Origin: Variovorax sp. PBL-H6
GTDB lineage: Bacteria; Pseudomonadota; Gammaproteobacteria; Burkholderiales; Burkholderiaceae_C
Assembly: GCF_901827155.1 (NCBI RefSeq)
Contig: NZ_LR594659.1
Span: forward strand, 3,844,001 to 3,908,000
Length of the DNA: 64,000 nt
Direction of reading: 5' to 3'
Part shown: positions 1 to 9,853 of the stretch, one piece after another
Layout of the letters: each line of letters starts with the position of its first letter
Numbering within the stretch: position 1 is the first letter of the stretch
Program-made: the position numbers and the translations under genes
Notes under the pieces: model-generated
What the model was told of the DNA's origin: nothing
Seen by the model: the letters and a program-made list of their open reading frames with translations, nothing else
Database searches by the model: none

Positions 1-447
1 CAGCGCGTGCGGCGCCGCGTCTGCATCCGACCAACCGAGCCAGCGATGGCGCATGTGGAAACTCACGCCGCGCTCGCGCAGCCGATGCATCCAGGCGCGC
101 AGCAGCGGTGCCGCCTTCATGTCGGCGGGAAACACGCGGCCCGAGCTGCCGACAAAGGTCTGGACGCCGAGGCCGTGGACCCACTCGCGCAGCGCCTCGG
201 GCCCGAAGGCTTGCAGCAGCGGCTCGATCTGCGAGCGGCGCTCGCCGAAGCGGCCCGCAAAGCGCTCGAACGGTTCCGAATGCGTGAGGTTCAGGCCGCC
301 GCGGCCCGCCAGCAGGAACTTGCGCCCGACCGACGGCATGGCGTCGTAGACATGCACCGCCAGGCCGTGCGTGCTCAGCACCTCGGCCGCCATCAGCCCG
401 GCAGGGCCACCGCCGACGACGGCGATCTTCACGTCATCGCCACTCAT
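1..447 (-). CDS. BaiN/HI0933-type NAD(P)/FAD-dependent flavoprotein (N-terminal part; runs off the window)
   Basis: The first 149 residues are visible; the C-terminus lies beyond base 1. Residues 12-17 (GGGPAG) form the dinucleotide-binding loop for FAD, and residues 41-58 contain the GRKFLLAGRGGLNLTHSE block typical of the BaiN/HI0933 flavoprotein family (about 400 aa). The ATG at 447-445 overlaps the TGA of the upstream addBA fusion by ATGA, so the two are probably translationally coupled. Family members are poorly characterised oxidoreductases; the substrate cannot be read from this fragment. The family call is secure, the role is not. Confidence 0.85.
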   Translation of the reverse strand, partial: MSGDDVKIAVVGGGPAGLMAAEVLSTHGLAVHVYDAMPSVGRKFLLAGRGGLNLTHSEPFERFAGRFGERRSQIEPLLQAFGPEALREWVHGLGVQTFVGSSGRVFPADMKAAPLLRAWMHRLRERGVSFHMRHRWLGWSDADAAPHAL

Positions 448-3400
448 TCGACCTCCACCAGTTTGCCCTGTCCCGTGAGGAATGCCGCGCACACGGTGTC
501 GCCGGGGCAGGCCTCCTGCACGGCTTCGCGATAGCGCCGCATCTGCGCCATCAGCGCTGCATCGTGTTCGGGACGGGCGGCCGACTTGTAGTCGAGCACC
601 CACCACACGCCATTCGCGCGATGCCGCACCAGGCGATCGATGCGCAGCACTTCGCCGGCATGCACCAGCGTGACTTCGTTGCCTTGCCAGGCCAGTGCTT
701 CGGCATTCCAGGCCCACGCGCCCGCGCCTTCACGGATGCGCTGCGCCATCGCGGCAGCAACGCCGGCAGTGGCCGAGTCCAGCCCGAACTCGCGGCCGGC
801 GGCGCGCACTTGGGCCGGTTCCGGAGGCGTACCGGGCTGCGCCCATTCGAGCAGGCGGTGCATTGCCTGGCCCAAGGCCGAGGCGCGCGAGTCGGCGCTC
901 CTCGGCACAACTCGCGCGGCCGTGCGCACAAGGCCGGGCGGCACCGGCAACTGGAGCATGCAGAAGAATTCGGGCTCTGGCGACCCGCTGGCGTTCGGCG
1001 CACCGGCAGCGGCCACGGCGGTGTCGACCGGTTCGCAGAGCGCTTCCAGGCGGGCCCACCAGCTGCGGCCATCCGGCCGCGCCGCAGGGACCGCTGACAG
1101 CACCAGCTCGCCGCGTGCACGCGTGATCGCGACGTAGAGCCCATTGATTTCCTCGCGGTGCCGCGCGGCCTGCTCCTCGGCCAGGTCGCTGGTGGTGCAG
1201 GCGGGCGGGTTCTTCTCGCTCGCCACGAATACGAAGCGCTCCGGCGCCGCGGCCTGGCCCGGCCACTTCACGAGCACGCCCATGGTCTGTGCGCGCTGCG
1301 CGGACGCGTCGGTGTCCAGCATCAGCACCAGGTCGGCCTCCAGGCCCTTGGCGCCGTGCACGGTCAGCAACTGCACGGCATCTGCCGCAGCGACCGATGG
1401 CGCACGGACTCCTCCGCGGCGCAGGGCGCGGACGAAGGCGTAGGGCGTGGCGAAGCGCGCGCCGTCGAGCTCGAGCGAGGCGGCCATCAGCCCGCGCAGG
1501 TTGCCGAGCACCCCGGCCCGCAGCGCCGCGGGTGCGGCGGCAGCGAAGCGGCCAAGCACGTCGGCATCGTGATAGATGGCGCTCAAGGCATCGTGCGGCG
1601 GCCAATCGGCCAGCCAGCGTTGCCACTGGCGAAGCCGCGGGCCGATGCCCGCGAGCGGCGAAGGGAGATCTGGGGCCTGCAGCAGCTCGAACCAGCTCGC
1701 GCCCTGCTCGCGCTTGCGCAAGGCAAGGCTGACCAGGGCATCGTCATCGAGATGAAAGAGCGGTGAGCGCAGCGCGCGCGCCAGCGAAAGGTCGTGATCC
1801 GGCGAGACCAGCGAGTCGAGCAGCGCCACCATGTCCTGCACCTCGGGCGCGTCGTGCAGCTCGTTCTTCTCGGGCTGCTGGACGGCGATGTGCAGCTTGC
1901 GCAGTTCGTCCTGCAGAACGGCCAGCCGGCTGCGGCGGCGCGCCAGCACCATGATTCGGGCAGGCGCGAGGCCGTCGGCAATGCGGCCGGCGATCCAGCG
2001 CGCGGCCTGCTCGCATTCTTTCTGCAGCAGCTTTTCTTCCGGCAGCACGCGCGGCGTCGCAAGGCTGTCGCGCCAGAGGAGCATGCCCTCGTCGTCGGTC
2101 GCGCGGCCCTGCTCCTTGGGCGTGATCGCATCGCGCGGGATCGGCGGCAGCTTGCGGACCCGGCCTGCTGCGCGCGATTCGGTGGTGTGGTCCCGGAATC
2201 CGCTGAACTCGCCGCCGCGCTGCGCATCGCCCATGGCCGCGTTGACCAGGCCCACCACGGCCTGCGCGTTGCGATGGGTGTGGTCGCAATTGAGCAGGTC
2301 TCCGTCAAGGCCTTCCTTGACGAACTGCTTGGCCGCGATGAAAACCTGCGGCTCGGCGCGCCGGAAGCGATAGATGCTCTGCTTGGGGTCGCCCACGATG
2401 AACACGCCCGGCCGCCGCCCGCCCGCGCCCGCATAGCTGCCGAGCCAGCCGTGCAGCGCCTGCCATTGCAGCGGATTGGTGTCCTGGAACTCGTCGATGA
2501 GCAGATGCCGCACGCGCGCATCGAGCCGCTCCTGCACCCAGCCCCAGAGCTCCGAATTGCCGAGCAGCAGGTGCGCGGCCTGCTCGACGTCGTTCATGTC
2601 GACCCAGCCGTGCGCCGCCTTGACCTGGGCGAAGCATCGGATCAACAGTCGGGTGAGCCGCGCCATGCGCCGCTGATAGAGCCAGGCGGCATGCTGCGCC
2701 TGCGCCTCGCAATACTGCTGTACGTAGTGTTGCGCGGCACGCACGTCTTCCAAGCCGGCGAGCTTGTCGCTGAACTTGCGCGGCTCGCCCTTTTGCGTGA
2801 GCAGCGCGTCGAGAACGCCGGCGACACGCCCTATTGCTACGGCATGCTCCAGCTTCACGCCCTTCTGCGAGAAGGTCGGCGCGCTGGCGCGGCCCAGCGC
2901 GCGTGCCGCGGCGAGCAAGGCGGCGCGGCAGGCCGGATCGTGCAGCAGCCGGTCCTCGGGCGTGTCGGCTCCGGCGAAGGCCGGGTACAGCTCGCCCATG
3001 GGAACCACGCCCTCGTCGACGGCACCGCGGGCATCGGCGAGCACGAACTCGACGCGCCGCGTCAGGGCCTCGTCCAGCGCCTTGGCGGCCTGTGATCGGC
3101 CGTGGTCCGTGACGAGCGCGCGGTAGTCGGCGGCGGCCTCGGGATCGTCGGCCACAGCCGCGAAGAAGGGGCGCCAGACACGCGCGCGCGCCTCGGCATC
3201 GTCCTCCAGCAACTGGTAGTTGGCCGGCAGCTCCAGCCGCTCGAGCACCGCCACTGGGGCGCTGCGCAGCAGGCCGGCGAACCAGGCGTGGAAGGTGCGG
3301 AACTGGACCGGCCGCCCGCCGGCGAGCAGCTGTCGGTAGAGGCCCTGCAGGCGCGGCGCACGCGCCTCGGCGGATGCGCGGTCCATGCCGCGCATCACGA

Positions 3401-6335
3401 GCTCGGGCACCAGCGCCTCCACGGGCTGCGACGCGAAGGCCTCCAGCCACTGGTCGAGCCGCTCACGCATCTCGCCAGCGGCCTTCTTGGTGAAGGTGAT
3501 GGCGAGGATCTCGTGCGGCGCGCAGGCGCCCTCGCCTTCTTCCAGCAGGGCACGCAGGATGCGCGAGACCAGCATCCAGGTCTTGCCCGCGCCCGCGCAG
3601 GCCTCTACCGCCACCGAGCGGCGCGGGTCGCAGGCGATGGCGTAGAACCGCTCGCGTGAGACCGCGGCACCGTTGTGTTCGTAGGCCGCGGCTTTCGATG
3701 TCGCCGGCACCGCGACCGGGACCGGTGCCTGGACGAGTGGCACAGTGGCCGCGACGGGCGCGACGGGCGCAACGGGCGCGACGGGCGGAGAGGGCTCGTT
3801 GCTCCAGAAGTCCTTGCGGCACAGCCCGCGTGCGCCGCAATGCTCGCAGACCTGCCCTTCGCCCAGCGCAGGCAGCGCCGCACCGCTGCCGATGCGCGCG
3901 AGATCGTCCATCACGCCGGCCACCAGGGCATCGCGCGCGGCGATCACGTCGGTCTGCTCGACGGTGCGGGTACCCGAGGCCTTTTCGCCGACATTGACGT
4001 ACGCCGCGCGCAAACCGTCGTCCGGAAAGAGCGCAGCGTAGAAGGCCAGCTGGGTGTCCTCCGTAGGGTCCTTGACGCGATCGCGGGTCTTGTCTGCCGA
4101 CTCGGTCTTGTAGTCGATCACGAAGGCGCGCCCGTCAGGGGTGGCGTCGACGCGGTCCAGCCTCCCGACCAGCTTCACGCTGCCCAGCGACAGCTCCTTC
4201 CACGGCTCCGATTCGACGAAGACGGCGCCTTCGTCCTGCTCGTGCGTGGCGAGCCAGGCGAGATAGCCGTCGCGCACCGCCGGCCACGCCGCCGCGAAGG
4301 GCAGGAACTCGGCCTGCGACAGGCCGAACTCGCGCGTCGCCTCCTGCTCGGCCGCAGCCATCAGCGCGAGCCGCGCGTCCAGCCCTGCATCGGGCGTCTG
4401 CTGGAGCGCCTCGTGAAAGTAGCCGAGCACCGCGTGCAGCCAGTTGCCGAAATCGCGCTTGTCGACCTCGGCGTCGAGCTCATCGCTGCTGCGCAGTCCG
4501 AGCTGGCGCATTGCGAAGAAGCGATAGGGGCAGCGGCGCAGGTCCTCGTAGGCCGTCGAGGACAGCGTTGCGGGGAGCAGCGCGTTGCCATGCGGCTGCG
4601 GACGTGGCGTGGGTTGCGCCGCCAGCTGCACCGCAGTCCGCGGGTCCGCAGCGGCAGCGGCGGCGTGCTCCAGCCGGAGCATCTGGAGCAAGGCGCTGGG
4701 GCGCACGGGCTCGCCGCTGGCATCGAAGCCGCGCCACAGCAAGTCGCAATGGGGCGCGCGCAGCGCGATGCCCCACGCAGCGCGTTGGGCAGCCTCCAGC
4801 GCCTCACGCGCAGGCAGCGCGAGGGCGAGGCGCTGCGCCGGCGTCCAGTCGCCGGGCGGCTCGGGCGATGCAGGCAGGCGCTGGTCGTCGCAGCCCGGGA
4901 GCACGACGGCGCCGAAGGGCCTGCCCAGCATCTGGTGCAGCGGCAGCACCACGACCCGCGGCTGTTCCTCGTCGGCAGGCAGGCGCACGCTCGCGGCTTC
5001 GAGCACGTCGCGCACCCAGGCGCTGAACTCCAGGAGCGTGCAGCGCGTGCCGCGCAGCTCGCTGTCGGCGTCGAGGTAGAGCGCGGCGATCATCTCGGCA
5101 CCGACCACGTCCTGGTGCAGCAGGGGCCACTGCCCGCCGGCCTCGAGCAGCGCGCGCGTGGCCTCGAGCCACTCGCTCAGCGGCCTGGCGCGCAACAGGG
5201 TCATGCGCAACGATTCGACGTCATTGGTGAAGGCGAGCAGGTTCTGGTCGCGCGGGTGCTCGCTGATCGCAACGAAGGAACACCAGCCGCGCCAGTTGCG
5301 CATGCCGCGGTCGCGCAAGCGCGCCTCCAGCGCGCGGATGGTGCGGCCATCGAGGGCGGCGGCGCTCTTGAGCCAGTCCAGCACTTCGTCACTCGATGCA
5401 TCATGGGCGCAGGCACGCAATACGCTCATCAGCGTTGCGGCGGCGCGTGTCGTCGAAAGCTTCCAACCGGTCTCATCCTGCGGCTGCACGCCGTGGGCGA
5501 TCAACTGGGCGCTGATGCGGCGCGTCAACGCGCGGTCGGTAGCCACCAGGGCCACTGGCGCGCGGCTCTCGGCGAGGTGGCGCAGCACGCAGGCGGCGGC
5601 GCGCTGGGCCTCGTCCTCGGGGTCGTCGCAGGGGTGCAGGTGCGCAATGCAGGCAGGCGTGGACTGCGTCGCCAGCGGCAGGCTGAGCGCGCGGGCGCCG
5701 AACAGGGCCGCGAGCTTGTTGGCCAGCGGATCGCTCTGCAGGCCTTCGAGCACGATCATCTGGTCGACTCGGGCCAGCACGTCATCAGAGAGCAGCACGT
5801 CAGTCGCATAGCCGGAACTCGCAGCCCACGCCAGCGCGATGCCGTTGAGCGCGCTCTCGGTGTCGAACCACTCCGAGCCGCGGCCGGCCATCAGAGCCTC
5901 GCGCACGCGTTGAGCCCAGCCCGCGCGATCGTTCGGAAGCTCGGCCGCAGCCAAAGGCGCGAGCTGCAGGGCGATCTCGACCAGCCGGCCCGCCAGCGCG
6001 TTGCCCGCGCCACCGAAGCCGGCGCGGGCAAGCAGCGACTGCGCCGTCAGCAGGTCACGGGCCATGTCGAAGGCGATGTCGTCGCCGCCCGGAACGAAGC
6101 CGCCCACGCTGCGCGCCCAGTTGCGCGTGGTCTCGAAACGCGGCGCAAAACCCGGAGCACCGCAGCTGGCCCAGTTGGCGCGCGCCACCTGCATCAGCTG
6201 CGCGTAGGGCACCAGCACCACGGTGCGCGCGGCGTGCAGCCCGCGCTCGGCGAGCAGGCGTGAGATGCGGGCGACCAGGCCGTCGGCCGGGTCGCACCAA
6301 AGAGCATGCGCGGGGTGGCGATCGGAAGAGTTCAT
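444..6335 (-). CDS. AddB-AddA-like fused helicase/nuclease for double-strand break repair
   Basis: A single 1963-aa ORF joins two proteins that are normally separate neighbours. Residues 1 to about 840 are AddB-like: an inactivated helicase region, a PD-(D/E)XK nuclease core ([16 protein letters not shown] near residue 738) and an AddB-type iron-sulphur pattern (one Cys in LRRCPYRFF, then [10 protein letters not shown] after the nuclease). A Pro/Val/Ala linker (about 850-862) is encoded by a 9-bp repeat. The rest is AddA/UvrD-like: Walker A ACAGAGKT near 913, Walker B IDEFQDTN near 1282, motif [12 protein letters not shown] near 1738, and a second nuclease motif LDYKSA near 1915. The family processes DNA ends for recombination. 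The start MNSSDRH (6335) was chosen because upstream codons run into the trxA promoter; ATGs at 6371 and 6389 are alternatives without a better ribosome site. Confidence 0.85.
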   Translation of the reverse strand: MNSSDRHPAHALWCDPADGLVARISRLLAERGLHAARTVVLVPYAQLMQVARANWASCGAPGFAPRFETTRNWARSVGGFVPGGDDIAFDMARDLLTAQSLLARAGFGGAGNALAGRLVEIALQLAPLAAAELPNDRAGWAQRVREALMAGRGSEWFDTESALNGIALAWAASSGYATDVLLSDDVLARVDQMIVLEGLQSDPLANKLAALFGARALSLPLATQSTPACIAHLHPCDDPEDEAQRAAACVLRHLAESRAPVALVATDRALTRRISAQLIAHGVQPQDETGWKLSTTRAAATLMSVLRACAHDASSDEVLDWLKSAAALDGRTIRALEARLRDRGMRNWRGWCSFVAISEHPRDQNLLAFTNDVESLRMTLLRARPLSEWLEATRALLEAGGQWPLLHQDVVGAEMIAALYLDADSELRGTRCTLLEFSAWVRDVLEAASVRLPADEEQPRVVVLPLHQMLGRPFGAVVLPGCDDQRLPASPEPPGDWTPAQRLALALPAREALEAAQRAAWGIALRAPHCDLLWRGFDASGEPVRPSALLQMLRLEHAAAAAADPRTAVQLAAQPTPRPQPHGNALLPATLSSTAYEDLRRCPYRFFAMRQLGLRSSDELDAEVDKRDFGNWLHAVLGYFHEALQQTPDAGLDARLALMAAAEQEATREFGLSQAEFLPFAAAWPAVRDGYLAWLATHEQDEGAVFVESEPWKELSLGSVKLVGRLDRVDATPDGRAFVIDYKTESADKTRDRVKDPTEDTQLAFYAALFPDDGLRAAYVNVGEKASGTRTVEQTDVIAARDALVAGVMDDLARIGSGAALPALGEGQVCEHCGARGLCRKDFWSNEPSPPVAPVAPVAPVAATVPLVQAPVPVAVPATSKAAAYEHNGAAVSRERFYAIACDPRRSVAVEACAGAGKTWMLVSRILRALLEEGEGACAPHEILAITFTKKAAGEMRERLDQWLEAFASQPVEALVPELVMRGMDRASAEARAPRLQGLYRQLLAGGRPVQFRTFHAWFAGLLRSAPVAVLERLELPANYQLLEDDAEARARVWRPFFAAVADDPEAAADYRALVTDHGRSQAAKALDEALTRRVEFVLADARGAVDEGVVPMGELYPAFAGADTPEDRLLHDPACRAALLAAARALGRASAPTFSQKGVKLEHAVAIGRVAGVLDALLTQKGEPRKFSDKLAGLEDVRAAQHYVQQYCEAQAQHAAWLYQRRMARLTRLLIRCFAQVKAAHGWVDMNDVEQAAHLLLGNSELWGWVQERLDARVRHLLIDEFQDTNPLQWQALHGWLGSYAGAGGRRPGVFIVGDPKQSIYRFRRAEPQVFIAAKQFVKEGLDGDLLNCDHTHRNAQAVVGLVNAAMGDAQRGGEFSGFRDHTTESRAAGRVRKLPPIPRDAITPKEQGRATDDEGMLLWRDSLATPRVLPEEKLLQKECEQAARWIAGRIADGLAPARIMVLARRRSRLAVLQDELRKLHIAVQQPEKNELHDAPEVQDMVALLDSLVSPDHDLSLARALRSPLFHLDDDALVSLALRKREQGASWFELLQAPDLPSPLAGIGPRLRQWQRWLADWPPHDALSAIYHDADVLGRFAAAAPAALRAGVLGNLRGLMAASLELDGARFATPYAFVRALRRGGVRAPSVAAADAVQLLTVHGAKGLEADLVLMLDTDASAQRAQTMGVLVKWPGQAAAPERFVFVASEKNPPACTTSDLAEEQAARHREEINGLYVAITRARGELVLSAVPAARPDGRSWWARLEALCEPVDTAVAAAGAPNASGSPEPEFFCMLQLPVPPGLVRTAARVVPRSADSRASALGQAMHRLLEWAQPGTPPEPAQVRAAGREFGLDSATAGVAAAMAQRIREGAGAWAWNAEALAWQGNEVTLVHAGEVLRIDRLVRHRANGVWWVLDYKSAARPEHDAALMAQMRRYREAVQEACPGDTVCAAFLTGQGKLVEVE
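3751..3786. repeat. Four tandem 9-bp repeats encoding the linker of the AddB-AddA fusion
   Basis: Four consecutive copies of GCGACGGGC (third copy GCAACGGGC) lie exactly at the junction of the AddB-like and AddA-like halves. Read on the minus strand they give repeated Val-Ala-Pro, a flexible linker. Because 9 is a multiple of 3, copy-number change would keep the frame. Confidence 0.9.
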
Positions 6336-6405
6336 CGGGGGTTCTTGTAGGGCTTTGGCTATCGAGGCCATAGCGTGCGCGCCGACCACGGCATCACTTG
6401 GTTTC

Positions 6406-6414
6406 TGTCACAAT
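6406..6414 (+). promoter_or_regulatory. Candidate extended -10 element for trxA
   Basis: TGTCACAAT lies 48 bp upstream of the trxA start and resembles an extended -10 (TGnTATAAT). No convincing -35 is seen. A near-identical motif (TGTCATAAT) precedes rho. Confidence 0.3.
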
Positions 6415-6462
6415 GGCCCGCACTTTAGCTGCACCATCATCCAGCCCAGAAGGACCCATCCC

Positions 6463-6795
6463 ATGGCCAGCGAACTCATCAAACACATCTCCGATTCTTC
6501 TTTCGAGGCTGACGTCCTCAAGTCCGGCAAGCCTGTGCTCGTGGACTACTGGGCCGAATGGTGCGGTCCCTGCAAGATGATCGCCCCTATCCTCGACGAA
6601 GTCTCCAGCACCTACGAAGGCAAGCTGCAGGTCGCCAAGATGAACGTCGACGAGAACCGCGACATCCCCGCGAAGTTCGGCATCCGCGGCATCCCGACCT
6701 TGATGCTGTTCAAGGACGGCCAGCTGGCGGCGACCAAGGTCGGTGCAATGAGCAAGGCCCAGCTCACAGCCTTCATTGATCAGCAACTCGCCTGA
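6463..6795 (+). CDS. trxA: Thioredoxin 1
   Basis: A 110-aa cytoplasmic disulfide reductase with the WCGPC active site in the context [17 protein letters not shown] and the cis-proline segment [14 protein letters not shown]. It donates electrons to ribonucleotide reductase, methionine sulfoxide reductases and others after reduction by thioredoxin reductase. The start is set by AGAAGGA at 6448-6454, upstream of ATG 6463; the longer upstream reading frame has no comparable ribosome site. It is divergent from the addBA fusion, and rho follows 190 bp downstream in the same direction, as in many proteobacteria. Length and motifs are typical. Confidence 0.98.
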   Translation: MASELIKHISDSSFEADVLKSGKPVLVDYWAEWCGPCKMIAPILDEVSSTYEGKLQVAKMNVDENRDIPAKFGIRGIPTLMLFKDGQLAATKVGAMSKAQLTAFIDQQLA

Positions 6796-6850
6796 GTGTT
6801 CCCGCGGGGCTGCCGGCGCGCAAGGCACTGGCGGCCCTTGTCCTTTTTCC

Positions 6851-6859
6851 TGTCATAAT
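6851..6859 (+). promoter_or_regulatory. Candidate extended -10 element for rho
   Basis: TGTCATAAT, an extended -10 match, lies 126 bp upstream of the rho ATG and implies a leader of about 120 nt. Long leaders are common for rho because the gene is autoregulated. No good -35 sits 17 bp upstream. Confidence 0.4.
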
Positions 6860-6985
6860 CTTCGCAGTTCACCGGCCCTTCTTTCTGGCAGCCGGTTCGA
6901 GTTCCCCGGTTTGTGAGGCCTCCTCGCCTCTCCTCAAACCTCCCCCCAGGTTCTTTCCGACAGTTTCCCCGCAAGGGGTCGTTCC

Positions 6986-8251
6986 ATGCACTTAAACGAA
7001 CTCAAGGCACTTCACGTGTCTGAAGTCTTCAAGCAGGCTGAAGCTTTGGAGATCGAGAACACCGGCCGCATGCGCAAGCAGGAGCTGATGTTCGCGATCA
7101 TCAAGAAGCGGGCAAAGGCCGGCGAGCAGGTCTTCGCCGACGGCGTGCTCGAAATCCTGCCGGACGGCTTCGGCTTCCTGCGCAGCCCGGACACCAGCTT
7201 CACCGCCAGTACCGACGACATCTACATCAGTCCCAGCCAGGTGCGGCGCTTCAACCTGCACACCGGCGACCTGATCGAGGGCGAGGTGCGCATTCCCAAG
7301 GACGGCGAGCGCTACTTTGCCTTGACCAAGCTGGACAAGGTCAACGGCGGCGCGCCCGAGGCGAACAAGCACAAGGTGATGTTCGAGAACCTCACGCCGC
7401 TGTTTCCCAAGGAGCTGATGCGCCTGGAGCGCGACAACTTCAAGGGCGAGGAGAACATCACCGGCCGCATCATCGACATCATCGCCCCCATCGGCAAAGG
7501 CCAGCGTGCGTTGCTGGTGGCGCCGCCCAAGAGCGGCAAGACGGTGATGATGCAGCACATGGCGCACGCGATCAGCGCCAACTACCCCGAGGTCCACATG
7601 ATGGTGCTGCTCGTCGACGAGCGGCCCGAGGAAGTGACCGAGATGCAGCGCACGGTGAAGGGCGAGGTCATCGCCTCCACCTTCGACGAGCCTGCCGCAC
7701 GCCATGTGCATGTGGCCGAGATGGTGATCGAGCGCGCCAAACGCCTCGTCGAACTCAAGAAGGACGTGGTGATCCTGCTGGACTCGATCACCCGGCTGGC
7801 TCGTGCCTACAACAATGTCGTGCCCTCCTCGGGCAAGGTGCTGACTGGCGGTGTCGACTCCAACGCGCTGCAGCGCCCCAAGCGCTTCCTGGGCGCGGCG
7901 CGCAACGTGGAAGAAGGCGGGTCGCTGACCATCATCGGCACTGCGCTGATCGATACAGGCAGCCGCATGGACGAAGTCATCTTCGAGGAGTTCAAGGGCA
8001 CGGGCAACTCCGAAATCCACCTGGACCGCCGCCTCTACGAGAAGCGCGTGTTTCCCTCGCTCCAGCTCAACCGCAGCGGCACCCGCCGCGAGGAATTGCT
8101 GCTGCCGCCCGAAATCCTGCAGAAGACACGCATCCTGCGCCAGCTCATGTACAACATGGACGAGATCGAGGCGATGGAGCTCATGCTGAAGAACATGAGG
8201 GCCACCAAGACCAATGTCGAGTTCTTCGACATGATGCGCCGAGGCGGGTAA
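6986..8251 (+). CDS. rho: Transcription termination factor Rho
   Basis: A 421-aa protein with the complete Rho layout: N-terminal helix bundle ([15 protein letters not shown]), a cold-shock-like RNA-binding domain (about 50-120, with DGFGFLRSP), Walker A APPKSGKT near 178-185, Walker [17 protein letters not shown], and the Q-loop/R-loop region [22 protein letters not shown]. The hexameric ATPase translocates on untranslated RNA and terminates transcription. AAGGGG (6973-6978) is the ribosome site. Length matches the family (about 420 aa). The gene ends 14 bp before the convergent Gfo/Idh gene, with no obvious hairpin terminator between them. Confidence 0.98.
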   Translation: MHLNELKALHVSEVFKQAEALEIENTGRMRKQELMFAIIKKRAKAGEQVFADGVLEILPDGFGFLRSPDTSFTASTDDIYISPSQVRRFNLHTGDLIEGEVRIPKDGERYFALTKLDKVNGGAPEANKHKVMFENLTPLFPKELMRLERDNFKGEENITGRIIDIIAPIGKGQRALLVAPPKSGKTVMMQHMAHAISANYPEVHMMVLLVDERPEEVTEMQRTVKGEVIASTFDEPAARHVHVAEMVIERAKRLVELKKDVVILLDSITRLARAYNNVVPSSGKVLTGGVDSNALQRPKRFLGAARNVEEGGSLTIIGTALIDTGSRMDEVIFEEFKGTGNSEIHLDRRLYEKRVFPSLQLNRSGTRREELLLPPEILQKTRILRQLMYNMDEIEAMELMLKNMRATKTNVEFFDMMRRGG

Positions 8252-8265
8252 GGCTCGCCCGGACC

Positions 8266-9327
8266 TCAGCGCGCCGGGAAGGCGCGGCCTTCGGCGGCGC
8301 TTTGGCGGCCGAGGTCCAGAAGCTCCATGAGTTCAACCGCCTGCTCGGGCGCAACGGGGTTCTCGCCCTTGCCGAGGATCGCGTCGCGCACCTCAGCGTA
8401 GTAAGTCATGTAGTTGCCGGCCATGGTCGGCACATTTCTCCGCCTGGATTGGCCGGCGTCGGATGGCAAGGTCAGCTCGCCATCGAGGCCGTCGGCGCCC
8501 CAACCTTCCCCGCCGGGCTTTCTACCGGCACGCAGGGCATCCTCCTGCGGATCGACCCCGCGCTTGACGTAGCTGCCGCGCGTGCCGTGGACGATGTAGC
8601 GGGGAGCGGCATGGGCCGCCAGCGTGGTTGCGTGCAGCACCACGCGCAGCGGCGCATGCGAGCCGCTCTCGTAACGCAGCACGGCGTGAAAGTAGTCCTC
8701 GACGAGCGCCCCGTCGCGCAGGCAGGCGGTGTCGAGCTGCAACGTGTCAGGCCGCCCGAAGAGCCGCACTGCCTGGTCCAACAGGTGCGAACCCAAGTCC
8801 ACCCAGAGCCCGGCCCCCGGCGCCGGCTGCTCGCGCCAGCGCTCGCGCACCTGGGGACGGAAGCGGTCGAAATGCGATTCGAGATAGACCGGCCGGCCCA
8901 GTTCGCCGCTGGCGAGCAGCGCCTTCAGCGTCAGGAAGTCCGAGTCGAAGCGGCGGTTCTGATAGACCGACAGCAGCAGGCCCTGCCGTTGCGCCAAGGA
9001 CGCGAGCTCCCGTGCCTGGGCCGCATCGAGGGTGAAAGGCTTGTCGACCACCACGTGCTTGCCCGCACCCAGCGCGGCCTTGGCCACCGGATGGTGCTGC
9101 GCATTGGGCGTCGCGACCACGACCAGATCGATGTCCGAACGCCCCAACAGCGCCGCCACGTCGGGCACCACGTCGACGTCGGGCCATTCCTCGTGCACCT
9201 TGTGCGGCCGGGAACTGGCCACTGCCGCCAATTGCAGGCCCGGCACGGCCGAGAGCACGGGCGCGTGAAAAGTCTGGCCGGCAAAACCGAAACCGACCAG
9301 GCCGGCGCGCAAAGGGCTTGAGTTCAT
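8266..9327 (-). CDS. Gfo/Idh/MocA-family NAD(P)-dependent oxidoreductase
   Basis: A 353-aa cytoplasmic dehydrogenase. The N-terminal Rossmann domain begins LRAGLVGFGFAGQTFHAPVL, and the family signature DKPF (as VVVDKPFTLDAAQA) supplies the Lys-Pro motif of the sugar or polyol dehydrogenase group. The C-terminal substrate domain contains WVDLGSHLLDQAVRLFG with the usual conserved Asp/His. The start MNSSPL at 9327 is preferred over an upstream extension that would cross the rpmE2 promoter. Its substrate (sugar, inositol or a similar polyol) cannot be inferred from the neighbours. It is divergent from rpmE2 and convergent with rho. Confidence 0.9.
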   Translation of the reverse strand: MNSSPLRAGLVGFGFAGQTFHAPVLSAVPGLQLAAVASSRPHKVHEEWPDVDVVPDVAALLGRSDIDLVVVATPNAQHHPVAKAALGAGKHVVVDKPFTLDAAQARELASLAQRQGLLLSVYQNRRFDSDFLTLKALLASGELGRPVYLESHFDRFRPQVRERWREQPAPGAGLWVDLGSHLLDQAVRLFGRPDTLQLDTACLRDGALVEDYFHAVLRYESGSHAPLRVVLHATTLAAHAAPRYIVHGTRGSYVKRGVDPQEDALRAGRKPGGEGWGADGLDGELTLPSDAGQSRRRNVPTMAGNYMTYYAEVRDAILGKGENPVAPEQAVELMELLDLGRQSAAEGRAFPAR

Positions 9328-9348
9328 GGCTGTAGGGTGTGAATGGGA

Positions 9349-9379
9349 TTGGCGCCCAAAAGGACCAGTATGCGATAAT
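9349..9379 (+). promoter_or_regulatory. Candidate sigma70 promoter of rpmE2
   Basis: TTGGCG (9349-9354) and GATAAT (9374-9379) are 19 bp apart; TGC before the -10 gives it extended character. The -10 is followed by GC-rich CGCAGGCTC, the same sequence that follows the -10 of tRNA-Pro in this window. The start of rpmE2 is about 120 bp downstream. Confidence 0.4.
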
Positions 9380-9497
9380 CGCAGGCTCCGCGAAAAGTGC
9401 AGCCCGGCGCCGTGCCGGAGGGACGCATCTTCAGAAGTCTCATGAAGGACGAAGGCGTTCGATCTTGTGGCTCTCGCATCGACCAAAGGAAGAAATC

Positions 9498-9767
9498 ATG
9501 GCTAAAGAAGGCATTCACCCGAACTACCGCGAGGTCCTGTTCGTCGATCTGTCGAACGGCTTCAAGTTCGTCACCCGTTCCTGCGTGAACACCAAGGAAA
9601 TGGGCAAGACCGACGACGGCCGCGAGCTGCCGCTCTTCAAGCTCGACACCTCGAGCGAGTCGCACCCCTTCTACACGGGCACCCAGAAGTCGGTGGACAA
9701 CATGGGCGGTCGCGTCGAGAGGTTCCGCAACCGTTTCGGCAAGACCGGCGCTGCTGCCTCCAAGTAA
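9498..9767 (+). CDS. rpmE2: 50S ribosomal protein L31 type B
   Basis: An 89-aa ribosomal large-subunit protein. The sequence begins MAKEGIHPNYREVLFVD and carries SHPFYTGTQK and GRVERFRNRFG near its C-terminus, as in L31 type B. It lacks the zinc-binding Cys set of the zinc-containing L31 paralogue (only one Cys, in RSCVNTKE), so it is the zinc-independent form. AAAGGAAG just upstream sets the ATG at 9498. It appears monocistronic: a good intrinsic terminator follows 20 bp after the stop. Confidence 0.97.
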   Translation: MAKEGIHPNYREVLFVDLSNGFKFVTRSCVNTKEMGKTDDGRELPLFKLDTSSESHPFYTGTQKSVDNMGGRVERFRNRFGKTGAAASK

Positions 9768-9787
9768 GGCAGGCGCTTCCGAGTCGA

Positions 9788-9823
9788 GGGCAGCCCGGTT
9801 TACCGCGCTGCCCTTTTTCTTTT
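9788..9823 (+). terminator. Intrinsic terminator after rpmE2
   Basis: GGGCAGC (9788-9794) pairs with GCTGCCC (9807-9813) around a 12-nt loop and is followed directly by TTTTTCTTTT. Confidence 0.85.
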
Positions 9824-9853
9824 GGTCTCCCCTCCACCCAGACGCCTTTCCCG

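Noticed and set aside
3675..6263. 862-codon plus-strand open frame opposite the addBA fusion
   Set aside because: It is a GC-rich antisense shadow: the protein is full of Arg/Gly/His/Gln with no domain, while the minus strand carries recognisable helicase and nuclease motifs.
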